A DNA stretch of 35,808 nucleotides from Deltaproteobacteria bacterium. GTDB lineage: Bacteria > Desulfobacterota > Desulfobulbia > Desulfobulbales > Desulfobulbaceae. The notes beneath the pieces were generated by a model. That model saw only the letters and a list, made by a program, of their open reading frames with translations. It was not told where the DNA came from and ran no database searches. Within the stretch, counting starts at the first letter, position 1; each line of letters opens with the position of its first letter. Where the stretch lies: the NCBI GenBank assembly GCA_024280455.1, contig JAJRQC010000127.1:1-35808 (forward strand), written 5' to 3'. Shown here piece after piece: positions 17,644 to 24,896 of the stretch. A program made the translations under genes and the position numbers.

Positions 17644-18728
17644 TGGGCTTTCTCAGGCAGAACCCGGAGATAGCCCCTGCCCTGATTGATCTTGAAGATA
17701 ATCAGGGCCAACCGGGCCGGGTGGTTCGCTTTCAAATCAACAGTGAACGGGCCGGCGAATACGGGTTGTCCACCGATCAGGTCGCTCTGCTTGCCGCCGG
17801 GGTCCTCAACGGCCGGGTGGCGGGAAAATACCGGATGCTTGACGAGGAGCTTGACCTCAAGGTTAAGATAGATTCAACTTCAGGCAAGGGTTTACAGCAG
17901 CTCATGCAGACCCCGATCATCGAGCATGCCGACGGCCCGGTCCTGCTCGGCGACCTCTGCACACCGGTTTTCAGCTCCGAGCCAGGATCTCTCAACCGGT
18001 TTCAGGGCATGCGGGCGATCACCCTGACCGCCAATATCCGTGAAGGCAGTTCCGTTTCCTCGCAGCTGGTGGTTGACCGGGTGCAAACTTTTTTTTCAAC
18101 AATCCGCAGTAAATTCCCGGGGGTCGCGCTCAATTTTGCCGGAGAATACGAATCAACCCAGCGCTCCTACACCTCGCTGACCTATGCTTTCCTGGTCGCC
18201 CTGCTGCTTATCTACCTGATCCTTGCCACCCAGTTCAGCTCGTATGTGCAGCCGCTGATCATAATTTCGGCAGTTGCCTTTGCCCTGATCGGGGTTATCT
18301 TCGGCACATTTCTCTCACGAAGCCTCTTTACTATTAACTCGTTCATGGCTATTGTCGGGGTAACCGGAGTGGTGGTCAACGACTCGCTGGTGCTGATTGA
18401 GTTTATCAACAAATCCTTTCAGCAGGGACTCTCACGGCGGGAAGCCATTGTCCGGGGAACAAATATCAGGCTGCGACCGATCATCCTGACCACCCTGACC
18501 ACGACCCTGGGCCTGTTGCCGATGGCCATCGGCATCCCTGAATATTCACTGGTCTGGGGCACAATGGCCATGACCTTTGTGACCGGTCTCTGTACGGCGA
18601 CCTTTTTAACCATTGTTCTTATCCCGGTGGAATGGGATCTTCTCATGGCCGCAAAAGAACGAAAAGAAAAAAATGCGGATCCGGCCGGTTCCCGCCCGAC
18701 ACGAATCGTGATTACACGAGAATCCTGA
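17595..18728 (+). CDS. RND transporter, C-terminal fragment after frameshift 2
   Basis: Carries the rest of the second porter loop (GEYESTQRSYTSLTYAF) and the C-terminal membrane helices (LLLIYLILATQFSSYVQPL, FMAIVGVTGVVVNDSLVLIEF, RLRPIILTTLTTTLGLLPMA), which match RND family signatures. The ATG is internal; in-frame homology begins at about 17565 with a GKDVNIRV segment. It ends with a charged cytoplasmic tail, 28 bases before the TraB-family gene. Confidence 0.7.
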   Translation: MLGKQLDSVQRLSKKLMGFLRQNPEIAPALIDLEDNQGQPGRVVRFQINSERAGEYGLSTDQVALLAAGVLNGRVAGKYRMLDEELDLKVKIDSTSGKGLQQLMQTPIIEHADGPVLLGDLCTPVFSSEPGSLNRFQGMRAITLTANIREGSSVSSQLVVDRVQTFFSTIRSKFPGVALNFAGEYESTQRSYTSLTYAFLVALLLIYLILATQFSSYVQPLIIISAVAFALIGVIFGTFLSRSLFTINSFMAIVGVTGVVVNDSLVLIEFINKSFQQGLSRREAIVRGTNIRLRPIILTTLTTTLGLLPMAIGIPEYSLVWGTMAMTFVTGLCTATFLTIVLIPVEWDLLMAAKERKEKNADPAGSRPTRIVITRES

Positions 18729-18756
18729 AATTGATTGCTTCAACGTAGACAAAAGA

Positions 18757-19962
18757 ATGACTGACATAACCCAAAAATTTCCGGCCCACCAGCATCCAGA
18801 TGACGTGGCCGTACTGCACCAGGACGACAAGACCATTCTCCTGGTGGGCACGGCCCATATTTCCAAACAATCCGTCGACCTTGTCGAGCAGGTCATAAAT
18901 GATGAACAACCCGATACCGTCTGCATCGAACTGGATGACAAACGATATGAAGCGCTCTCCAAACAGAAGCGCTGGGAAAATCTTGATCTCAAACAGGTTA
19001 TCCGTAAAAAACAGCTCTCCACCCTGCTGGTTAATCTGGTTCTCTCCTCCTATCAGAAAAAACTCGGCACCCAGCTGGGCGTAATGCCGGGAACCGAGTT
19101 GTTGCGGGCGGCGCAGGTCGCTGAAGAAAACAATATCACGGTCGCGCTCTGTGACCGCGAAGTCCGGGTCACTCTTCGTCGGGCCTGGCATGCAACCTCA
19201 CTCTTTAAAAAAGGGTATCTGGTGGCAACCCTTTTCGCCTCACTGTTTGACAACACCGAACTGGATGAAGAAAAACTTACCGAACTGCGCAATAAGGACG
19301 TATTATCGGAGCTCATGAATGAGATGGGCGAGGCTCTGCCCGCCGCCAAGGAAGTACTCATTGATGAACGGGATATCTACATGGCTGAAAAGATCAAGGC
19401 TGCTCCCGGCAAACGCATCGTTGCCGTGGTCGGCGCCGGCCACATGGAAGGAATCAAACGGGTTATTGGTCAGGATAACCGAAGCAGAATCCATGAAATT
19501 GACACCATCCCGCCGGTTTCCAGGATCTGGAAGATCGCCGGCTGGTCGATTCCAGCCGCCATCCTGCTTTCCATTGCTGCGATCGGTTTCCGCCAGGGGG
19601 CTGGAGAAGCCGGGGCAAACGCTCTGTATTGGATCCTGGCCAATGGTATTCCTTCCGCCATCGGTGCGGTGCTCGCTTTTGCCCATCCGGCGACCATCTT
19701 CTCCGCCTTTGCTGCCGCCCCGATTACCAGCCTGACCCCGGTTATCGGAGCCGGATATGTCTGCGCCTTTGTCCAGGTCATGACCCAGCCGCCCATGGTC
19801 AAGGAGTTTGAGAGTGTAGGCAATGATATCGGTCGATTGCGTGGCTGGTGGCAGAACAAACTCCTGCGCATCTTCCTGGTCTTTATCCTGACCGGACTCG
19901 GTTCCAGCATCGGGACCTGGGTCGGCGGCTATCGAATTTTTACCAACCTGTTTCAATCCTGA
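18757..19962 (+). CDS. TraB/GumN-family membrane protein
   Basis: 401 residues. The N-terminal half is a TraB domain (Tiki/TraB/PrgY-like fold, in some relatives a metal-dependent peptidase): LVGTAHISKQSVDLVEQVI with the conserved GTAH, the ELDDKRYEAL segment, ALCDREVRVTLRRAW, and a second conserved GAGHMEGI. The C-terminal third holds about four transmembrane segments (IPAAILLSIAAIGF, ALYWILANGIPSAIGAVLAF, PVIGAGYVCAFVQVM, IFLVFILTGLGSSIGTW), so it is anchored in the inner membrane. Bacterial members are widespread but their function is not settled. Only 28 bases separate it from the RND gene, so it may be co-transcribed. Confidence 0.85.
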   Translation: MTDITQKFPAHQHPDDVAVLHQDDKTILLVGTAHISKQSVDLVEQVINDEQPDTVCIELDDKRYEALSKQKRWENLDLKQVIRKKQLSTLLVNLVLSSYQKKLGTQLGVMPGTELLRAAQVAEENNITVALCDREVRVTLRRAWHATSLFKKGYLVATLFASLFDNTELDEEKLTELRNKDVLSELMNEMGEALPAAKEVLIDERDIYMAEKIKAAPGKRIVAVVGAGHMEGIKRVIGQDNRSRIHEIDTIPPVSRIWKIAGWSIPAAILLSIAAIGFRQGAGEAGANALYWILANGIPSAIGAVLAFAHPATIFSAFAAAPITSLTPVIGAGYVCAFVQVMTQPPMVKEFESVGNDIGRLRGWWQNKLLRIFLVFILTGLGSSIGTWVGGYRIFTNLFQS

Positions 19963-19963
19963 C

Positions 19964-20127
19964 GGACTCGTACAAAGTCAAAACCGCCATTTGCCCAGTA
20001 CGGAATTACAAGATGACACGATCTCTCCGCCGTCGGTTTCGTGTCTTTTCGGAATCTCACGAGTTAGCTCGTCATGTGGCATTGCCACATCACTACTGGA
20101 AGTCTACGCTATCTACGACACCGACAA
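19964..20127 (+). repeat. dispersed structured repeat, copy C (full length)
   Basis: Starts GGACTCGTACAAAGTCAAAA and ends CGACACCGACA. Predicted pairings: outer stem 20032-20042 with 20115-20125 (10 of 11 pairs), hairpin ACGAG-TTAG-CTCGT at 20059-20072, and hairpin ATGTGGCA/TGCCACAT at 20074-20090. Copy D keeps all three. It lies in the gap between the TraB-family gene and yhbY; there is no coding signal. Confidence 0.65.
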
Positions 20128-20233
20128 TCCTGATCGGCATGGCCGGACCTTTTTTAAAGGTTGCGGCAACAGAAATGACAATCAACGGGAATCACTCCGA
20201 TTTGTGGAATATTTTCAACTATAAACAAGAACG

Positions 20234-20578
20234 ATGAAAAAACAAAACATGGACGAACAAGAAGAAATACCAACAAAAGTAGTATTGACCGGCAAAGATA
20301 AAAAATACCTGCGCGGACTGGGCCATCACCTGGATGCAAAAGCCCATGTCGGCCGGGAAGGGCTGACCCCGGCAGTGCTCAAATCAACCAAAACGGTGCT
20401 GAAGGTTCATGAGCTGGTCAAAGTCAAACTCGGGCAGAACTGCCCGATCGGCAAGAAAGAGGCGGCTGAACAACTGGCCCGGGAAACCGAGTCTGCCCTT
20501 GTCCAGCTGATCGGTAAAACCGTGATTCTCTATCGCCCCAATAAAGACCTGCCCAAGGACCAAAGAATAACCCTCTGA
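20234..20578 (+). CDS. yhbY: YhbY-family RNA-binding protein (CRM domain)
   Basis: 114 residues, a usual length for bacterial YhbY once about 18 N-terminal residues are allowed for. The single CRM domain is clear: LTGKDKKYLRGLGHHLDAKA at about 17-36, the GxxG-type loop HVGREGLTPAVLKS at about 39-52, HELVKVKLGQNCPIGKKEAA, and the final strand LIGKTVILYRPNK. CRM proteins bind structured RNA, and YhbY associates with pre-50S ribosomal particles in E. coli. It stands alone on this strand, converging on the VTT gene. An alternative start is Met6 at 20249. Confidence 0.9.
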   Translation: MKKQNMDEQEEIPTKVVLTGKDKKYLRGLGHHLDAKAHVGREGLTPAVLKSTKTVLKVHELVKVKLGQNCPIGKKEAAEQLARETESALVQLIGKTVILYRPNKDLPKDQRITL

Positions 20579-20629
20579 CCCTTTGCCGATTACAAGAGTT
20601 GATTCTGATCCGGGTCATGCTGTGCCCTC

Positions 20630-21352
20630 TCAAGCCCTCCTTTTCCGCAGGGCCATAACCGCAAGCAGGAGAATCATCATAAAAACTCCGGCAAAATACA
20701 CCTGGGGCGAGACCGTATTGGAGACCAGCCTGTTTCCCATAAAGGAATAGAGTAAAAGACCGGGTAAGAGACCAATGCCGGTTGCCTTCATAAAATTTTT
20801 CCAGGATACCCCTGCACCGGCGGCGGCGGCATTGATCAGGGTAAACGGAAATATGGTAACAAGCTGCAGGCTCATGACGATGACATATCCATGCCGCCGA
20901 ATAACATCTTTTATCCGGGCACCCTTGCGGCTGTTTCCCCATGCATCTTCAATGTAAAGGGCCTTGACCAGCATATAAGCGATATTGGCGTTGATGAGGC
21001 ATCCGATGTAGGAGAGAAAAAAGCCCTCCAGCGGACCAAAGGCGGCGGACCCGGTCACGATAACCAGGGTAAGCGGCGAGAAAAGGGGCAGCACCGCGAC
21101 CATAACGATATAGGTCAGCATCCCGTAAATCCCCATGCCGTTCAGGGTGAGTTTCAGATAGATCCAGTCCTTGAGCGGATAGGGATCCAGGATCTGGAAG
21201 ACCAGCAGAGCGCCCAGAAAAACAGTCATCCCGAGAATACCCAGGCTTATGCCCCTCTTGATCCGGGAATTGCTCCCGGCCAGCCCATGATACCATTTGA
21301 CCGTCCGGTGGACGACCTTTACGGTTTGCTTGAAATAACTCTGTATTATCAT
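20630..21352 (-). CDS. TVP38/TMEM64 (VTT, DedA-like) membrane protein
   Basis: 240 residues with about five hydrophobic segments. After an N-terminal amphipathic region and helix 1 (LGILGMTVFLGALLVFQIL), the VTT core is visible: the re-entrant segment PLFSPLTLVIVTGSAAFGP, the GFFLSYIGCLINANIAYMLV helix and the second re-entrant FPFTLINAAAAGAGVSWKNF, followed by GIGLLPGLLLYSFMGNRLV. VTT-fold proteins are linked to lipid scrambling or transport in membranes; the substrate here is unknown. It converges with yhbY, 51 bases apart. It is basic at both ends, typical of an inner-membrane protein. Confidence 0.85.
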   Translation of the reverse strand: MIIQSYFKQTVKVVHRTVKWYHGLAGSNSRIKRGISLGILGMTVFLGALLVFQILDPYPLKDWIYLKLTLNGMGIYGMLTYIVMVAVLPLFSPLTLVIVTGSAAFGPLEGFFLSYIGCLINANIAYMLVKALYIEDAWGNSRKGARIKDVIRRHGYVIVMSLQLVTIFPFTLINAAAAGAGVSWKNFMKATGIGLLPGLLLYSFMGNRLVSNTVSPQVYFAGVFMMILLLAVMALRKRRA

Positions 21353-21542
21353 GACACTGCTATATAGTCTACCGGCTGGTGAATGTTAAATAAAAAATTC
21401 CAGGGTCTTCTTCCAGAAAGTTATCTGAAAATCGCCCACGAAGTGATGTCGATCCGGGCTATTTTCATCGTTGGTTGTGGCTGAGACCTGTAAAATCCTG
21501 GTCCAGCCATGCTGGTTTATACATTTTTCCTGGAAACTCAAG

Positions 21543-21710
21543 GTTGTCGGTATCGTAGACAGCAAAGACTTCCGGTAGTGATATGGTAATGTCCACATGA
21601 CAAGCGAACTCGTGAGACTCCGAGAAACCACGAAACCGACGGCGGAGAGCGTGTATCACCCTGTAATTCCATATTATGCAAGGGGCCTTTTGGACTTTTG
21701 CCCATCAACT
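21543..21710 (-). repeat. dispersed structured repeat, copy D (reverse orientation)
   Basis: Read on the minus strand it parallels copy C closely: CTCTCCGCCGTCGGTTTCGTG, TCTCACGAGTT, TCATGTGG, GGAAGTCT and a final CGATACCGACAACC. The two inner hairpins are kept, with C-to-T changes that turn G-C into G-U pairs (ACGAG/CTTGT and ATGTGG/CCATAT). The surrounding 21353-21833 holds no gene I can support. The 12-mer CTTCTTCCAGAA occurs at 21407-21418 and 21763-21774, flanking a block of about 345 bases that contains this copy. Confidence 0.6.
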
Positions 21711-21833
21711 TTCCATCTTCCCGGAAATTAAATCCGGAAACTCGTAGACAACCCAGGATACACTTCTTCCAGAACCTGGCCAAAAATACCTAATTACTCA
21801 GAAATACTGTACTTTTCCAAAGGACACCAACCC

Positions 21834-21849
21834 TGGTACGGATATTGCT
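21834..21849 (+). promoter_or_regulatory. sigma-54 (RpoN) promoter of the first heptahaem cytochrome
   Basis: TGGTACG-GATA-TTGCT fits the -24/-12 consensus TGGYACR-N4-TTGCW, with GG and GC separated by exactly 10 bases. It lies about 115 bases upstream of the cytochrome ATG and points at it. A strong ribosome site (GGGGGAGG) follows 8 bases before that ATG. The required enhancer-binding activator is not encoded in the window. Confidence 0.7.
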
Positions 21850-21963
21850 AATCCCTCTGTTGCAACCATTTTTCTCTTCATTGCATAAGAACGGTTGACG
21901 CGATACATTAACGATACAGAATAAACAGGTCCAGATATTGTACCAAAGGGGGAGGTCGTCTTT

Positions 21964-23550
21964 ATGAAATCAGGAAATCTTTTACTCAGCGGAGTGCTCG
22001 TGTTCAGTCTCCACGCCATGTCCGGCACAGGAATTGCCAAGATGGGCGGTGGAGGTATGATGGGCAACGTTTCCCACCAGACCCATTGGAACGCTGAATG
22101 GGGCCCAAAACTCGGCAACAAGTGCTCTACCTGCCATAACGGCAGGCCCTCCAGACGCACCGTCAGCTATAAAAACTGTATACCATGTCACAGTCCTGAT
22201 GGGGCGTATGACGGCGTAAACGACCCTGTCATCGGTGCCAGATACAACTGGGGCAGGATGTCCTCCGCTATTTACGACAGCAATGACCAGCTCAGGCCGG
22301 GAAAAGAAAAATGGTGTGCAGGTTGCCACGATGACGGCACAGCCGTAATTGATGATGTCCGGGCGCCGAATGTGACCGGTAAATCCATGAGCGGCGACTG
22401 GCAAAGTCCTGCTTCGATTCTTGATTCCGATTTTCCGGACGCGGAAAACCTGTTGAACAACGACCTCTCTCTCGGACTCGTTGATTACCATGGTACCTAT
22501 GTACTGTTTGATTTTGGCAGCCCGCAAGATATTTCGCACATCAGACTGTATACCGGAGCTGAATCCGATAGCTACTGGGAGGTCTACGGCGGAAATGATC
22601 CGGACAACCTGGACAGAATTCTATTGGGCCAGGCAATTCTGTTTGCCCGTCCCTCCTGGGAGGTTGGCCCGGAAGAGGGCTGGAACGATATCAGGTTGGA
22701 TAGTTTTATTCAGATGCGCTATCTCAAACTTATCAAAATCAGTCCCTGGTCATTTACAGTTAACGGTGTCCGTGAATTTGAGTTCAAGAAAGATCTTGAG
22801 TACGGCTACTATGCAAATGGACATAAACTGAGCTGCGATAACTGCCACGACGTAAAGAGCAGTCATATAGACGGACTGTCAAGAACCTACCAGGCCGATC
22901 AGGACAACTACAACTCCGGCTACCGGCTGACAAATGTCCAGGTGGACTGGGAGGTTGTCCCTGCAATGCAGATCCCGCGCACCGGCTGCAGTAAAGACGA
23001 GGGCCAGAACAGCAATGATTTTGCCCTCTGTTTCAAATGCCATGATAAAACTATGGTTTTAGGGGATGCCTACAGCCAGGGAGAGTTTTACCAGGACCCT
23101 CTGCAGACAAATTTTCGCAACGATACCCATGTCGATGAAAACGGCATGGTGAGCAACGAGCACCTTCGCCATATCCTCGGCCGTGGCTACTGCGGTAACA
23201 CCGAGGACTGGGATTCGGACTGGGACGGCACCCCAGATTCACCTATAAGCTGTACCGCCTGCCACAACGTTCACGGCTCGCCGACACCGGCCATGACCAG
23301 GCATGGAGAACTCACCAGCCCGGCCGGAACCAACGAGAATGTCCCCATGATTAATTTTCAATACCTTGATGCAAACGGTATAGCTGACAGGGACCTGTCC
23401 AATGTCATGAAAAGTACCGGTGGCCAGACCCAGTTTTATGGACCGGGGCCGGGAAAACCGGATAAAAACTCCACCTGCAAAATGTGTCATAACGATCAAA
23501 TTTCCTATCAACGTGAACCAGCAGCCGTTGACCACGGTTTACTGCCATAA
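21964..23550 (+). CDS. exported heptahaem c-type cytochrome with an inserted discoidin-like domain (paralogue 1)
   Basis: 528 residues with a signal peptide (MKSGNLLLSGVLVFSLHAMS). Seven CXXCH haem sites start at Cys54, 72, 118, 291, 356, 430 and 505. The 170-residue gap between haems 3 and 4 holds a beta-rich segment (about 145-276) resembling a discoidin/F5-8 type C galactose-binding fold: VLFDFGSPQDISHIRLYTGA, YWEVYGGNDPDN, MRYLKLIKIS, VREFEFKK. Near haem 6 an aspartate-rich DWDSDWDGTPDSP resembles calcium-binding thrombospondin type 3/EF-like loops. It probably moves electrons in the periplasm or at the surface, with the inserted domain binding a ligand, surface or partner (inference). 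It is expressed from a sigma-54 promoter. A paralogue at 30249-31841 shares order and spacing. Confidence 0.88.
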   Translation: MKSGNLLLSGVLVFSLHAMSGTGIAKMGGGGMMGNVSHQTHWNAEWGPKLGNKCSTCHNGRPSRRTVSYKNCIPCHSPDGAYDGVNDPVIGARYNWGRMSSAIYDSNDQLRPGKEKWCAGCHDDGTAVIDDVRAPNVTGKSMSGDWQSPASILDSDFPDAENLLNNDLSLGLVDYHGTYVLFDFGSPQDISHIRLYTGAESDSYWEVYGGNDPDNLDRILLGQAILFARPSWEVGPEEGWNDIRLDSFIQMRYLKLIKISPWSFTVNGVREFEFKKDLEYGYYANGHKLSCDNCHDVKSSHIDGLSRTYQADQDNYNSGYRLTNVQVDWEVVPAMQIPRTGCSKDEGQNSNDFALCFKCHDKTMVLGDAYSQGEFYQDPLQTNFRNDTHVDENGMVSNEHLRHILGRGYCGNTEDWDSDWDGTPDSPISCTACHNVHGSPTPAMTRHGELTSPAGTNENVPMINFQYLDANGIADRDLSNVMKSTGGQTQFYGPGPGKPDKNSTCKMCHNDQISYQREPAAVDHGLLP

Positions 23551-23610
23551 GAAAAGATTCGGTTGCAGACGATCCCGGTCAACCGACACTTGCAATATTC
23601 CAGTTCTCTC

Positions 23611-23646
23611 CACGGACATTGCCCGTTGCATTGGGCAATGTCCGTG
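23611..23646. other. perfect 14-bp hairpin
   Basis: CACGGACATTGCCC (23611-23624) and GGGCAATGTCCGTG (23633-23646) are exact complements around an 8-base loop. No T run follows on either strand, so this is not a standard intrinsic terminator. It could be a binding site, a recombination site or the end of a small mobile element. It lies 61 bases after the first heptahaem gene. Confidence 0.5.
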
Positions 23647-23649
23647 CGA

Positions 23650-23830
23650 GCAGGAACTCATGCCGACCACCCATTCGGGTATTTGGGAAAATTTAGTTCG
23701 TTCCAGTTCAATTCGGATTCTCCCGACGACCACTCAAATCAGCCTCGCTACACAAAACCCCATTCCGGGCAACCCCTGCCCCACCTGCCATAAAATCACC
23801 ACAACAACTCAGCTTATCCTTTCACCTGGG
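23650..23830 (+). pseudogene. possible frameshifted remnant of a multihaem cytochrome
   Basis: One frame reads GTHADHPFGYLGKF from about 23653, a His-Pro pattern often seen beside haem sites. Another frame reads NPCPTCHK, with a CXXCH motif at 23777-23791. The frames differ, so a shift would be needed between them, and no start or stop brackets them. The location directly after an intact multihaem cytochrome supports decay of a related gene, but the evidence is short and could be chance. Confidence 0.3.
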
Positions 23831-23838
23831 ACACTTTT

Positions 23839-24114
23839 ATGCCTGCCCCTTCTCCCACATTTTCCCAAAGAGGCCTGGTCAAGCGTGAGCGGGATGAAAA
23901 GGACAGGAGATACTTCAACGTGATCCTGACTAAAAAGGGGAAAAAGTTAATCCGGAAAATTTTTCCCGGTCATGCAAATGGAATCGTTTCCGCCATGGAG
24001 AACCTGACCAAAAGTGAACAAAAACAACTCGGAATACTCTGCAAAAAAACTGGCTGGAAAAGTATAAAGAGGCACAGGATTCGCTTAACCCAACTTTGTA
24101 AGTACGTTTTATGA
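23839..24114 (+). pseudogene. MarR-family regulator, C-terminal fragment
   Basis: Residues from about 23869 onward read RGLVKRERDEKDRRYFNVIL, then TKKGKKLIRKIFPGH and LTKSEQKQLGILCKK. This is the winged-helix wing (with the conserved DxRxxxVxLTxxG pattern) and dimerisation helix of the MarR family. The N-terminal dimer helices and the recognition helix are missing; upstream sequence in this frame (MPAPSPTF) is unrelated. The fragment cannot bind DNA as a normal MarR protein. MarR genes often sit beside pirin genes, and a pirin remnant follows, so the two probably decayed together. Confidence 0.65.
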
Positions 24115-24130
24115 ATTATTATAATTTCAG

Positions 24131-24231
24131 CATGTTACCGTGACGACAAATGGCTGTTTGGCACTACATCTTTTATTTTGTTGTTTTTTGTCAAGATGTT
24201 ACGGGCAGAAAAATTTCGTTTGGCACTACAC
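24131..24231 (+). repeat. short imperfect tandem repeat ending GTTTGGCACTACA
   Basis: The segment around 24131-24168 (ATGTTACCG...GTTTGGCACTACA) recurs at about 24196-24231 (ATGTTACGG...GTTTGGCACTACA). Outside it, TTAACCCAAC at about 24087 and GTTGGGTTAA at about 24333 form a perfect 10-base inverted pair. The stretch between the MarR fragment and the pirin remnant is very AT-rich and shows no gene. Confidence 0.35.
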
Positions 24232-24392
24232 AGAGCTCATTTTTTATAACATATTGTAATTAAAAAAATTTATTTTTTTATGCTTTACGAGAAACCTTCA
24301 TTACAGAGTTGTTTGGGAATCAATCGCAAAAGGTTGGGTTAAACAGTTCAACATTGGATCCACCAGATGTCTTTTTAAATAGAGGCGTGAAC

Positions 24393-24779
24393 ATGATAGA
24401 AATTATTCCTCCGGAACAAAGACATTTTACCGATTTTGGCTGGTTAAAAACGTACTGGTTGTTTTCCTTTGAAGACGACTAAGACCTGAAAAATATCCAG
24501 CACGGCAGACTCAGGGTATTCAATGACGACGTTGTTGAGCCCTGGCAGGGGTTTTCGATGCACCCTCATGAAGAAATGGAAATTATCTCCTTAATCCTGA
24601 GTGGAGAAATGGTTCACAAAGACACAATTGGTAATGAGATCATCGTCAGGGCTACTGAGGTATAGAGAATGTCTGCAGGAACAGGGCTCTATCACTCTGA
24701 ATGGAATCATACAAACGAACCGGTTCACACAGAAGTAAAGATCAAGGGCGGAGGAACACCCGCCCCATTACAAGAGTAG
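24393..24779 (+). pseudogene. pirin-family cupin, N-terminal half with two in-frame stop codons
   Basis: One frame, read through two stops, gives clear pirin signatures: RHFTDFGWLKTYWLFSFED, then LRVFNDDVVEPWQGFSMHPH with metal-binding histidines in HPHEEMEIISLILSG, MVHKDTIGN, and RMSAGTGLYHSEWNHTNEPVH. TAA at 24480-24482 replaces a codon just after FSFEDD, and TAG at 24663-24665 falls where pirins usually have Gln before RMSAG (CAG to TAG). The second cupin half is missing: the frame ends at 24779 after unrelated residues. Pirins are iron-containing cupins, some with quercetinase activity. This copy is non-functional. Confidence 0.8.
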
Positions 24780-24896
24780 TATTCAATACCATTTTTTACT
24801 TTACAGCTGCAAACAGATAAGATAATATCCAGATTAAGAATTATTCTTTCATACTATTTAATCAATCTGAGCAAAGTAATTAAGGAGACCCGGCGT

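Larger units (their letters stand above)
15500..18728 (+). pseudogene. RND (AcrB/HAE1-like) efflux transporter, split by two single-base frameshifts
   Basis: Three overlapping frames together encode one RND permease. Restoring one G near 16606 (TTGCC to TTGGCC) and one G near 17562-17564 (ACGGGCC to ACGGGGCC) gives a continuous frame of about 1076 codons, the normal RND length, and at the first site reads GIPLAFLVTMGIMYLTG across the junction. The parts show the first membrane helix, the ASPQDVEALVTREIEDALED segment, the proton-relay helix VSGIIVDDAIIVVENIYRH and the C-terminal helix bundle. Both lesions are losses of a single base beside G/C runs, so sequencing or assembly error is as likely as true gene decay. 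The adaptor gene lies 99 bases upstream. Drug, metal or lipid export cannot be told apart by sequence alone. Confidence 0.85.

Noticed and set aside
24155-24235. Sigma-54 promoters at the two TTTGGCACTACA sites
   Set aside because: Both have a -24-like TGGCAC, but no GC at the -12 position with 10-base spacing.
24480-24665. Recoding (for example pyrrolysine at TAG) in the pirin gene
   Set aside because: A TAA is also present, the C-terminal cupin half is missing and the adjacent MarR gene is truncated, so decay is the simpler explanation.
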